Below are positions 23,301 through 30,764 of a stretch of DNA of 64,000 nt, one piece after another (the first letter of the stretch is position 1; each line of letters starts with the position of its first letter). The position numbers and the translations under genes are program-made. Under the pieces are notes generated by a model that ran no database searches, was not told the origin of the DNA, and saw only the letters and a program-made list of their open reading frames with translations. The stretch covers positions 372,001-436,000 of the forward strand of contig NZ_FTOL01000002.1 of NCBI RefSeq assembly GCF_900156735.1, in the 5' to 3' direction. This stretch comes from Chryseobacterium ureilyticum. Lineage in GTDB: Bacteria; Bacteroidota; Bacteroidia; Flavobacteriales; Weeksellaceae.

Positions 23301-25164
23301 CGCACAAGGTTCAAGAAAATCGCACAGGAATTATTGGTTATTAAATAGATTCAGATATATGGACGGAAAGTATGACACGTCTACTTTCTCATCTGATTAT
23401 ATCACAATGCGACTTTATACACCTTCGGGCACGCCTGCCATTCCTCCAAATGCTAATTTCTTATTAACGGCTCAGAAAGACGGGTATACGAAAATTAAGT
23501 TTGGTTCTTACATCAATAGGGCACGATTGCGAAAAAACATTTCATCCTTAGTTCAAGCTCCGGCGATTACTTTTAACGACACAGAAACTATTATCTATGG
23601 TGCCTCTGCAATTAAAGATCTTGGAGATTTGTCAGGAAAGTATCTAGGTACTTTAGATGTTTCAAAAGCGATGAATTTATCAAAATTAAGAATCGGGAGT
23701 CAAAACGTTGGATATTCTAATCAAAATTTGCGAAATATTTTTGTCGGAAATAATACGTTGTTGGAAGAGTTGGATATTTCGAATTGTCCTAATCTCACGC
23801 AAGCTGTTGACTTGTCGGGCTGTACAGCAATAAAGAGCGTGTACGCGGAGGGGTCAGGAATAAGTGCCGTACTGTTGCCGAAAGGTGGTTTACTAAATTC
23901 ATTAGTGCTCCCTACGGCTGCCAATACTCTTATTTTAGACAATCAAAATTTTATTTCCAATCAAAATTTAGTTTTTACACCAACGAATATCACCACACTT
24001 TATATTAAAAACTGTTCAAAAATAAATGTAGCTACTATTGTCAATAGTTTAACGAAAATAAGTAGAATTAGTGTCAATAATCTTGTAGGAAGCAGTGATA
24101 ATAGCGATTCTTTTTATAAGCTTATTAGTGCAAAAGGGATTGATGATAATGGAAATACAATACCTCATTCTATTGTAGAAGGAAGTTGGAAATTTACTTC
24201 AATATATAATGATGATAAAATTTTTATGGAAGCCAATTGGCCTGATTTTCACTTTACATATACCAATATTTTGACCTATATAGAATTTTCATACGTTGGT
24301 CGGGAAACTGCATTAGCTGCCTTATATGATACTACAGGTGATGGACATATAAGTTTTGATGAAGCTAGGGCTGTGAAAGTTATAGCCAATGATACTTTTA
24401 ATAAGAATTTATACCCTAGCAAAAATTTTGGCGGGACATTTCCTGAATCGAGGTTTTTTATCAATTTAGAAGAAATAGGAAATCAAGCTTTTTATGGTCA
24501 GGAATTTAAGGTTTTCGTTATGCCTGGAAGTGTGAAAAAAGTAGGAGACAATGCTGTATCTATGCTTTCATCGATTTATATTCCAACAGGCGATTTTAGC
24601 AATATTGAAGAATTAGGCAATTTCCCATTCAACTCTGCTGCTTTAGATATTAATTTATTTAAAAATGTGAAAATTTTTAAAATAAATTCGTTTATCCATA
24701 TGTATGGTTCCAATGGGATTTATTCCCTTCCATTCATTACAGAAATTGGTAATATTAGTGGTAGTACTTTGATTAATATAAATAAAGACAAAAGCTATGT
24801 TAACTTTCTTCCAGATTATCGAGCAGATATTCTTGATTTTAGTGGATGTGTTGCATTGAAAAAGATTTATAAAAGAGGTATTTATATTGATCCTTATAAA
24901 AATGGAGATAGCCTCAAAATAATTTTGCCAGCTAGCTTGGAGTATCTTGGAGATACTGCAATATTTGTTTATCCATACGGAAGTTTTAAATTTCAATCAA
25001 GTTCAATAACTATTTTAGCGGAGGTTCCTCCTGTCCTATTAAGTGTATCGCTAGGACACGATACAAACTTAGTTACAATTTACGTTCCCGCAGCAAGTGT
25101 AAACGCATACAAGACGGCAACCAACTGGAGCTATCACGCTGCAAGAATTTTCCCAATTACATAA
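20335..25164 (+). CDS. Giant CotH/LamG/leucine-rich-repeat protein, tail-fibre or adhesin-like
   Basis: This 1609-aa protein lacks a signal peptide. In order it shows: a start domain with Gly-rich linkers (about 56-66 and 100-106); Ig-like beta domains (about 110-350); a LamG/concanavalin-like domain (about 380-570); a CotH-like kinase domain (about 635-990, YPRKNFKIKFNGG and YDNDTVLG); leucine-rich repeats (about 1110-1250); an EF-hand-like calcium loop DTTGDGHISFDE (1332-1343); BspA-type repeats (about 1360-1540); and a C-terminal cap. The lack of a signal peptide and the neighbouring 208-aa and 66-aa genes favour a phage tail or tailocin fibre over a secreted adhesin. CotH kinases phosphorylate proteins; the activity here is unproven. 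Confidence 0.68.
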   Translation: MRYTGRIYFTNYERSDKEVADNFIYPVMFFIKNEDGKIIKQIAYSALGEKSESEYGTGGGTGGGNGIVFRAKSEIPASFVKSFGSEVKLVFSWSSIDSVDGSETGGGTASIVKGNTILFNKNINQGVNEIDITSYILAGDNTITLSITDSYGNNRKLKYDIQTIALALSTTYDKTTINSGPIIFRYIPTGNVEKTIHFKLNGSDLPPVVTSINNKELLYEIPAQPHGVHILEVYMTSDLSGEIIESNHLFTDIISVVAGNLTPLVSSANNVVANQYAPASIEYLVYSPSSNYSDVEILVDGVKVSELVVNRSLQKFTYTFMDSGAHTVTFKCGNVTKNTSVVVVAFDIQIEAETLGLELFLSSRNRNNSEINKNEWKYKNLSCTLTDFDFSTNGWIQDSKGSVALKVSGNARVEIPFKIFENDFKTGGKTLEFEFSTSDIKNSDSTIFSCKNGNVGFIATSNSFSFSSEQEGTSIFFKEEERIRVSVVVTKVADQRLVFVYINGIISSLYQYNSLDSFLQQAPQNITIGSSDCTINLYNIRVYNNNLNADQMLSNYIADMDNLVEKVNIYERNKLYDAFGNLSYDKCLQSIPCLTIVGDLPTYKGDKKTIVGEYENAQDPTKSFSYINASIDVQGTSSQYYPRKNFKIKFNGGFKNGEINSSKYKLRDNSLAEKTFTFKADFMESSGSHNIGLARLAQDSLNKLGYLVPPQLVNPNIRTTMDGFPMLIFHRATPDSERIFLGKYNFNNDKSNEATTGFTGGQECWEFLNNTSDNTLFISTDFQSVDGNGKHLWKNDFEGRYPEDNEDTSNLEALHTWIVSCKNNPSKFKTEAPDHFNIQFLLFYYVFTEFFAMVDQRAKNQMFAMYPDAQGNNRWYLIFYDNDTVLGLNNEGHNVYDYWVEAHDQVGSGFVWNGALSELWKLVEVAFDTEITALYQQMRTSGILTYDKCNTYFNTLESDKWAESIFNEDAKYKYIDPLVVAGNGSYLYPAQGSRKSHRNYWLLNRFRYMDGKYDTSTFSSDYITMRLYTPSGTPAIPPNANFLLTAQKDGYTKIKFGSYINRARLRKNISSLVQAPAITFNDTETIIYGASAIKDLGDLSGKYLGTLDVSKAMNLSKLRIGSQNVGYSNQNLRNIFVGNNTLLEELDISNCPNLTQAVDLSGCTAIKSVYAEGSGISAVLLPKGGLLNSLVLPTAANTLILDNQNFISNQNLVFTPTNITTLYIKNCSKINVATIVNSLTKISRISVNNLVGSSDNSDSFYKLISAKGIDDNGNTIPHSIVEGSWKFTSIYNDDKIFMEANWPDFHFTYTNILTYIEFSYVGRETALAALYDTTGDGHISFDEARAVKVIANDTFNKNLYPSKNFGGTFPESRFFINLEEIGNQAFYGQEFKVFVMPGSVKKVGDNAVSMLSSIYIPTGDFSNIEELGNFPFNSAALDINLFKNVKIFKINSFIHMYGSNGIYSLPFITEIGNISGSTLININKDKSYVNFLPDYRADILDFSGCVALKKIYKRGIYIDPYKNGDSLKIILPASLEYLGDTAIFVYPYGSFKFQSSSITILAEVPPVLLSVSLGHDTNLVTIYVPAASVNAYKTATNWSYHAARIFPIT

Positions 25165-25175
25165 AAAATAAAAAT

Positions 25176-25376
25176 ATGATACAAAAAGACAATGTAATTA
25201 CTTCAGAAGAAGGTAAGGTTTTTAGAAGAAAAATAGATGGGGTTATTTTCGGCTCCGAAATCTATTTAGGAACAACTTACTATCTCGACGGTATACGGCT
25301 CGAAAAACCAATTCAGGAAAAACCCGATGATTTTGAAGAAATTGATATCGAGGTTCAAACAGAAGAAATTGATTAA
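25176..25376 (+). CDS. Small acidic protein of the tail-fibre module (66 aa)
   Basis: This gene begins 11 bases after the 1609-aa gene. The 66-aa product has a compact beta-rich N-terminal part (residues 1-45) and an acidic C-terminal tail (DDFEEIDIEVQTEEID). It has no signal peptide or known domain. Co-orientation and spacing suggest it is a fibre cap or assembly partner; that is inferred from context only. Confidence 0.55.
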   Translation: MIQKDNVITSEEGKVFRRKIDGVIFGSEIYLGTTYYLDGIRLEKPIQEKPDDFEEIDIEVQTEEID

Positions 25377-25566
25377 AAGATGATCAATTTATTACTTATT
25401 TCCTGAACGGAAATTTATAACTAGTCCTGACAATATGCTCAAAATACGACCGAATATAATGGCGAATCAGTGAGAATAATACTATAATTACGAATGTGTT
25501 TTTATGATGTAAGCTTTGATAGAACTATAAGGTCTTCAACTATTTGTTTCGATATTTGTTCGCTTT

Positions 25567-25598
25567 TGAGTACAAACCATCCTTTTTAAGGATGGTTT
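25567..25598 (+). terminator. Terminator next to a third att-like sequence
   Basis: TGAGTACAAACCA (25567-25579) resembles the attR border TGAGTCTACAAACCA with two bases missing. It leads into the stem AAACCATCCTT/AAGGATGGTTT (25575-25585 and 25588-25598) and a T run, matching the arrangement at 18966-19009. Confidence 0.6.
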
Positions 25599-25623
25599 TT
25601 GTTTTTTAAAGAATTGATATCCT

Positions 25624-26022
25624 TTAATTCAACTCTTTAAGACCATTTAGTATCTCAATAGCTTTTGCAGCATCCTTTTCATCCACAAAAATATGGTCAT
25701 GAAAGTAAGCAGCAACAACATTACAACTAATCCCTGCATCACTTAAAGCTTGTGAAAATTTTGCTGTTAAACCAACGGCAGATAAAGAAGAATGAACTTC
25801 AAGGGTAATCCATGATGCTACATAGCTAAAGCTTAAGTTCATAGCTTCTGCATCTTCTTTTTTAAGTACAACGGTTATACTTTCTGTTTCTTTAAACAGA
25901 AATAAAATTTTAAAAAAAGGAATCTCATTAATGTTGTCAACGGTACAATAGACATACTTTCCTTCGTTCAATAACGGATTTAAATTTTTCAAAATATTCT
26001 TTAAGTTCACTTCACCTTCCAT
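25624..26022 (-). CDS. ACT-domain protein
   Basis: This 132-aa protein consists of two ACT-like modules: residues about 1-60, and about 65-130 (SWITLEVHSSLSAVGLTAKFSQALSDAGISCNV). The VGLTAKFSQALSDAGIS segment is typical of stand-alone ACT proteins of the COG3602 type. ACT domains bind amino acids and regulate enzymes. No catalytic domain is fused, and the partner and ligand are unknown. It is the first chromosomal gene to the right of the islands. Confidence 0.75.
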   Translation of the reverse strand: MEGEVNLKNILKNLNPLLNEGKYVYCTVDNINEIPFFKILFLFKETESITVVLKKEDAEAMNLSFSYVASWITLEVHSSLSAVGLTAKFSQALSDAGISCNVVAAYFHDHIFVDEKDAAKAIEILNGLKELN

Positions 26023-26123
26023 AATTCATTGCTTTTTAGTGGAAAACGTATTTACAGCTCTCCTATTTATGATTGAGATAAAAATACAATATACTTCCAT
26101 AAAAAATCAAGACAAAATAAAAA

Positions 26124-26144
26124 AAGACCTCCAGTTGAGGTCTT
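26124..26144 (-). terminator. Terminator of the HdeD-like gene
   Basis: AAGACCTC (26124-26131) pairs with GAGGTCTT (26137-26144). On the minus strand a T-rich run follows. It lies 22 bases past the stop at 26166. Confidence 0.75.
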
Positions 26145-26165
26145 CACTATCATTTGATTATTAAA

Positions 26166-26798
26166 TTACTTTTTAAGATCGTCAATTTCTTCCTGTATTG
26201 ACTTTATTTTATCTCTCAGTTCCTGACTTACTTTTCCAGGGATCTTTTTAATCTTTCTTAAATCCAGAGCTAACATAATGGAGGCTATTCCCATAAAAAT
26301 AAAGGAGACTCCCGTCAATGTAACTAATGAAATTCCCGCGAAAATCGGGTTAAATATTAACAATAGAGAAAATATAATTCCACCTGCACTTGCAAGGGCT
26401 ACATTCCCCCAACTCTTTATTTTCATACTTTTCAGATCAAAAGCGAAACCTAGTAACTGAAAAGAACGGAACAACAAGGTAAACCCAATCACGAAAGGCA
26501 GGATAGACATTGAAATTTGTGGATAGGCTATTAAATAAACTCCAATTGCTGTTGTCAGTAAACCACTTACCAGAAACCAGCCCCAACCTTGTAAAGATTT
26601 ACTATTCTGAAGGGAGAAAAAAACTTCTGTAATGCCGGAAAACAGAAATGAGACACTAAAAAAGATGGAAAGGGTAACATACGTTGCAAGCGGTACACTA
26701 AATACATAAAAACCACAGATTAGAAATAGGATTCCAAAGATCAATGGAATATACCAGTGTTTAACGGTATTAGTCAAGGTTTGAAATAAATTAGCCAT
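26166..26798 (-). CDS. HdeD-family (DUF308) membrane protein
   Basis: This 210-aa protein has about six membrane helices in three hairpins, with the repeated G-(x)n-hydrophobic pattern of DUF308/HdeD proteins. A charged coiled tail follows (KSIQEEIDDLKK). E. coli HdeD contributes to acid resistance at high cell density. In Bacteroidota the role is unproven. The gene stands alone between two terminators. Confidence 0.8.
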   Translation of the reverse strand: MANLFQTLTNTVKHWYIPLIFGILFLICGFYVFSVPLATYVTLSIFFSVSFLFSGITEVFFSLQNSKSLQGWGWFLVSGLLTTAIGVYLIAYPQISMSILPFVIGFTLLFRSFQLLGFAFDLKSMKIKSWGNVALASAGGIIFSLLLIFNPIFAGISLVTLTGVSFIFMGIASIMLALDLRKIKKIPGKVSQELRDKIKSIQEEIDDLKK

Positions 26799-26927
26799 AG
26801 AAGTGTTTTTAATGCGCCTACTTTGTATTGCGGTGTTCGGCTCGTCCGCCGGATTTTCTCAAAAACAGATCATAAATTCACCTGAATTTGAATAATTTCT
26901 ATTACTAATTTACAAAAAGTAAAAGAA

Positions 26928-26982
26928 AAAAGCATCATATTAAAACAAAAGTTAATTCTACTTTTCTTAATATGATGCTTTT
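26928..26982 (-). terminator. Terminator of the agmatine deiminase operon
   Basis: A perfect 15-bp stem (26928-26942 with 26968-26982, AAAAGCATCATATTA and its inverse) is followed on the minus strand by a T-rich run, 20 bases past the stop at 27004. Confidence 0.8.
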
Positions 26983-27003
26983 CTTAAGTCAGGTTTTTAC
27001 TTA

Positions 27004-28098
27004 CTAGTTTCCTGCAGGCTGTTGCTGTGTTACACAATGTACCATTCCTCCGTTTTCATAGAGGTTTCTTACATCTATTCCTATAACTTTTCTACCAGGA
27101 TATTGTTCCTGAATAATTTTATTGGCAATCTCATCATTTGCATCTCCATAATTCGGGACCAGAACAACATTATTGGCAACATAATAATTCACATAAGAGC
27201 CTTTTTCATCTAACTGCTTTCCATAAGCGGTCTTGACTTTATTTTTAGTTGCCGGAAGGTATACTTTCTTATATTCTTTACCTTTAACATTAGAGGCTGT
27301 ATATAATGTATTAATGTCTTTATCAGAAAGCCCCAGATCTAAAAGATCATCTTCTTTCATTGTGATCATGGTATTATGATTTACAAATTTCATAAAACCA
27401 TCTATGTGCATATCGGTAACATCCAATCCGGTGACACCGTCCAGCCAGATCACTTTGGATACCCCATAATAGGTTTCAAACATTTCTTCGGCTTCCTGCT
27501 GTGTAATTCCTTTGTTTCTAGTAGCTCCTTTTTTCTGGCTGATCACTGAGCTTTTACATGCCATCAGTACTCCGTTTCCATCCGTTTCTACAGATCCGCC
27601 TTCGTTCACCATCTCTTCATTCAAATCAATGACTTTTATTCCAAGATCTTCTCCTATACGCTGAGGAATTTCATCACAATTTTCAAAATCGAATTTTTCA
27701 CCCCAACCATTGAATCCCCAATCTTCAATCAATACATTTCCTTTATTGTCTTTAACGAAAATAGGTCCGTTATCTCTCACCCAAACATCATCTGTAGGAT
27801 AAATTTTAAAATCCACATTCTTCAGGGAAACTTTATTTTCCTCTAAAAGTTTGATAATTCTACTTTTTTCCTCTGCATTATATGCAATGATGTGAACTTT
27901 CTCACCAGACTGTAAAGCTTTCGTCATATCAATCCAGGTTTGTTCTACCCGTTGACGGTACGTTTTACCATGCTGATAATGATGCGGCCATTGCAGCCAT
28001 GTTCCTTCATGACGTGAAGATTCTTCCGGAAAATGATAAGTCTGTGCCATAGCTCCTATAAAACTCAATACGAAAGTGAGTGTGAATAATTTGTTCAT
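27004..28098 (-). CDS. Exported agmatine deiminase / peptidylarginine-deiminase-family enzyme
   Basis: The ATG at 28098 gives 364 residues, beginning with a signal peptide (MNKLFTLTFVLSFIGAMAQ). The catalytic motifs of the family are present: DDVWVRDNGP (103-112), TDMHIDGF, and the C-terminal GGMVHC with Cys355 as nucleophile. The sequence is closer to agmatine deiminase (agmatine to N-carbamoylputrescine plus ammonia) than to Porphyromonas PPAD, but the signal peptide puts it in the periplasm or outside. There it may use external agmatine. It begins four bases after the stop of the beta-barrel gene, so the two form an operon. Confidence 0.85.
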   Translation of the reverse strand: MNKLFTLTFVLSFIGAMAQTYHFPEESSRHEGTWLQWPHHYQHGKTYRQRVEQTWIDMTKALQSGEKVHIIAYNAEEKSRIIKLLEENKVSLKNVDFKIYPTDDVWVRDNGPIFVKDNKGNVLIEDWGFNGWGEKFDFENCDEIPQRIGEDLGIKVIDLNEEMVNEGGSVETDGNGVLMACKSSVISQKKGATRNKGITQQEAEEMFETYYGVSKVIWLDGVTGLDVTDMHIDGFMKFVNHNTMITMKEDDLLDLGLSDKDINTLYTASNVKGKEYKKVYLPATKNKVKTAYGKQLDEKGSYVNYYVANNVVLVPNYGDANDEIANKIIQEQYPGRKVIGIDVRNLYENGGMVHCVTQQQPAGN

Positions 28099-28102
28099 AT
28101 AA

Positions 28103-28717
28103 TTAAAATTTTTTCCCAATAAATACTCCGAAATTAATATCGGTTTCAAAACCGCTTCCTGTCTGAGAAATATTACTTCCTATTCCCCATTGCAGTTTCT
28201 TTTTATTTTCTAATCCCAGACGAATGACCTGGCTGCTCAACTGATGTTCTTTAAAACCAAAATCAGACTCTACGATTAGCATACTATATAAATTTAGACG
28301 ATCATTGATTCTTGGTGTATATTCCAATAGAGTATATAACCCCAGTCCAAATTCTTTTGCATCCGTGGAATACGTAAAGGCAGGAAAAACACTAATTCCA
28401 AAAACATCATTTTCTTTTCCGTAAGCCAATCCCACAGATGGCATTATGTCTTCTTTTGAGATATGAACTCCTGCAGATACTCCCCAGTTTTTTCCAAGTC
28501 CATAATTAATATTCTGATAAACTTCAGGGTTTACTTTTTTTGAATCATAATCGTAGCCAATGGTTCCTGAAGCAAAATAATTCCATCTGGAATTAAAATC
28601 TTTACTATAAATTCCCAATATCTCTGCCTCTTTATTTCCTGCATAGGTCTGAACCGCAATCTGAGCTTTTCCAGTTAAAGGAAGCAGCAAGATCAGGAAT
28701 AATATATTTTTTTTCAT
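28103..28717 (-). CDS. Outer-membrane beta-barrel protein
   Basis: This 204-aa protein has a signal peptide (MKKNILFLILLLPLTGKAQ) and then about ten amphipathic strands with aromatic girdle residues. It ends in FGVFIGKKF, where the last residue is aromatic as in outer-membrane barrels. It is co-transcribed with the exported agmatine deiminase, so it could be an entry pore or an anchoring partner. That link is inferred from the four-base spacing. Confidence 0.68.
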   Translation of the reverse strand: MKKNILFLILLLPLTGKAQIAVQTYAGNKEAEILGIYSKDFNSRWNYFASGTIGYDYDSKKVNPEVYQNINYGLGKNWGVSAGVHISKEDIMPSVGLAYGKENDVFGISVFPAFTYSTDAKEFGLGLYTLLEYTPRINDRLNLYSMLIVESDFGFKEHQLSSQVIRLGLENKKKLQWGIGSNISQTGSGFETDINFGVFIGKKF

Positions 28718-28790
28718 TGTTTGTCTTCTTACGTTTTACTGCTGCAAAATTAGAAGCTCAAAAAGTGAATTTTTGTCCTAAAAGGACATT

Positions 28791-29579
28791 CTAAGAATAA
28801 ATTGGAAAATAAATATGAGTAAGTTCTGATTCCTCGTATTCTTCAATTACGTCGGAATTGTCAAGCAAAAGCTGCGGTTCGGCAAGCCAAAAGTGATAAA
28901 ATGAACGGTACGTTTCTAAAATTTGGTCATAAGGTCCCTTGTGTGTAAAACGAACATATTTTTTACCGAAAATTTCACTTTTTAAAAGTCCTTCAACTGT
29001 TTCATCAGATGTTACAGCGGCACCATATCTACAGTGTGAATGATTGGTTATCAAAGGTTGATCACGGATAATTCCATAAGCTGCATCAAATATTTCAGCT
29101 TCTGGCTCTATTTCTTTCCATAATGCATCTATTTCAGGATTATTGTAGTCTTTTGCTTTAATAAATTTACAGTAAACCGATATTGCATCTTTGTATTTGA
29201 TCTCAACTTTCAGATCAACTTTATGATTCTCTATAAAATTTTTAAAAATGTCCTGTTTCTGCTTTCTGGCTTCCGCTGGAGAAATAAAATATTGTTGTTT
29301 AAATGCTTTTGAAAATGACTGTATATTGAAATATCCTACCTGCCATGCAATCTCAGAAATACTATCTTCTGTATAAATAAGTTTTTTATAAGCATTCTCA
29401 AGACGTAGACGTTTTTGAAACCCGGAAATTGTTTCATTAAATATTTTGAAAAAAATACGCTGGAAGTTACGATAAGAATAATGAGATATTGACTCTATTT
29501 CATAAGCAGACACTTCCCTATCAAAGTTTGCTTCAATATGGTCAACAATTTTCTGTATCTCATTAAAATGAGTCTGCAT
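28791..29579 (-). CDS. AraC-type regulator with GyrI-like domain
   Basis: This 262-aa protein has two AraC helix-turn-helix units in residues about 1-105 (YEIESISHYSYRNFQRIF and ISEIAWQVGYFNIQSFSKAFK). The C-terminal half (about 115-262) matches a GyrI-like small-molecule-binding domain, as in Rob and SoxS-type multidrug regulators. The effector is unknown. It lies upstream of the barrel and agmatine deiminase genes on the same strand, with a 73-base gap that could hold their promoter. Confidence 0.85.
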   Translation of the reverse strand: MQTHFNEIQKIVDHIEANFDREVSAYEIESISHYSYRNFQRIFFKIFNETISGFQKRLRLENAYKKLIYTEDSISEIAWQVGYFNIQSFSKAFKQQYFISPAEARKQKQDIFKNFIENHKVDLKVEIKYKDAISVYCKFIKAKDYNNPEIDALWKEIEPEAEIFDAAYGIIRDQPLITNHSHCRYGAAVTSDETVEGLLKSEIFGKKYVRFTHKGPYDQILETYRSFYHFWLAEPQLLLDNSDVIEEYEESELTHIYFPIYS

Positions 29580-29716
29580 AGCTCAAAATTTTATTTTCCT
29601 TATATCGTCACAAGATTATTTTCATGAAAATATCAAGCTGGAATATTTTAAATAGATATCCTTGCCTTCATTTTAAATTCAATACTAAATTAAGAAAAAT
29701 AAGCTGACGAATCATT

Positions 29717-30679
29717 TTACTTCATCTCTGTTTGATATCCCGAATCTCTTAAATTTTTTTCTGTTTGGGAAGTATTATTGAAATCCAATTTCATTATTTG
29801 ATCTATTGCTACTTTCTTATCTTTTGCGTTTTCATAGAATCTTTTTGTAATAATATATCCTATAAAATATCCCAAATCTGCCGGTCTGTCTTTGATCGTT
29901 GATGTATTGGATAGCCAATTTTGAAAATCAAATCCATCTTTCTCTTTTGTAAAGTTTTGCCATACAATATCCTGATGAGCCATTCCGTAATCAATATAAG
30001 GTGCTTCTACTTTTTTCCCAGTCAACAATTCAGCTATAAAATCAGCAGATCCTTCTTTCAGGCAAAGCCCCAATAAATTAGTTTGTTCATTCCCTTTTAA
30101 ATTTTGTTGAGTGTGAACCAGTTCATGAGCAGTAAGAAAAATAATTCCTGAATTGATCTTCATTCTGTCCTGATAGTTTTTAGGTAATTCGGAATAATCT
30201 ACCGTAGCATCAGAAGCTGCAAGTTCAGAGCCTATAATTAAATTTCCCTTAATAACAGTTCCTCCACCTTTGAGGTTTCCTATGGTAAAGTAGATCTTCG
30301 GAGGAGAAAAATCTTTATATAATTGACTGAAACGCTGATAAAGAGTATTAATATTTTTAAAATCCTTTCCAATATTTTCAGTCTTACCTCTGATGGAATT
30401 CCAAAATTTAGGTTTAGATGTCAATGACTCAATCCACTGCTGTGAAGTAAAATTTCTTGAAGAAATAAAATCTTTTAAACCAGCCGTAGACTTATCAATA
30501 TATAGTTTTTGAAATGTTGATATTTTTTCTTCCGTATTTTCTATCTTCTGAACCTCATCATAGGCTTTCCAAAAATTCCGGATATCGGAAGTTTCAATAT
30601 AAATATTAAAGTCATGTTTCTGAGCAACCCCAGAAACGGGAAATAAACATATGAACAGAAAGAAAAACAAATGCTTCAT
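29717..30679 (-). CDS. Exported DUF2268-like metalloprotease (GldB-related)
   Basis: The ATG at 30679 gives 320 residues; a GTG three codons upstream is possible. A signal peptide (MKHLFFFLFICLFPVSGVAQ) precedes a domain with the zinc-protease motif HELVHTQQ and a downstream KEGSADFIAE that probably supplies the third ligand. This matches DUF2268 and GldB-related predicted zinc proteases. GldB itself is a gliding-motility lipoprotein. This protein lacks a lipobox and no gld genes are near, so the link to gliding is weak. Confidence 0.68.
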   Translation of the reverse strand: MKHLFFFLFICLFPVSGVAQKHDFNIYIETSDIRNFWKAYDEVQKIENTEEKISTFQKLYIDKSTAGLKDFISSRNFTSQQWIESLTSKPKFWNSIRGKTENIGKDFKNINTLYQRFSQLYKDFSPPKIYFTIGNLKGGGTVIKGNLIIGSELAASDATVDYSELPKNYQDRMKINSGIIFLTAHELVHTQQNLKGNEQTNLLGLCLKEGSADFIAELLTGKKVEAPYIDYGMAHQDIVWQNFTKEKDGFDFQNWLSNTSTIKDRPADLGYFIGYIITKRFYENAKDKKVAIDQIMKLDFNNTSQTEKNLRDSGYQTEMK

Positions 30680-30701
30680 CAATGACACTTTTAAAAATAA
30701 A

Positions 30702-30742
30702 ATATGGTTTTTGTACTACTAAAAAGTTTCCAAAAACCATAT
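30702..30742 (-). terminator. Terminator of the amino acid permease gene
   Basis: ATATGGTTTTTG (30702-30713) pairs perfectly with CAAAAACCATAT (30731-30742). It lies 22 bases past the permease stop on the minus strand, with a T-rich tail. Confidence 0.75.
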
Positions 30743-30764
30743 CTTTTATTGTATTTAAAATCTA

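Larger units (their letters stand above)
18977..25606. mobile_element. Degraded second island with a tail-fibre-like module
   Basis: This segment begins at attR and ends at an imperfect copy of the attR-plus-terminator sequence (TGAGTACAAACCA at 25567-25579, then a like hairpin). Between the copies are a gene remnant and three plus-strand genes typical of Bacteroidota phage tails. No integrase, capsid or terminase gene is present. It is probably the remnant of a prophage or satellite that used the same tRNA-Gln site. Confidence 0.45.

Noticed and set aside
18977..25606. Complete prophage
   Set aside because: Only tail-fibre-like genes are present. I see no terminase, portal, capsid, lysis or integrase gene.
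29717..30679. Gliding protein GldB itself
   Set aside because: It lacks a lipobox and carries an intact HExxH motif; no gliding genes lie nearby.
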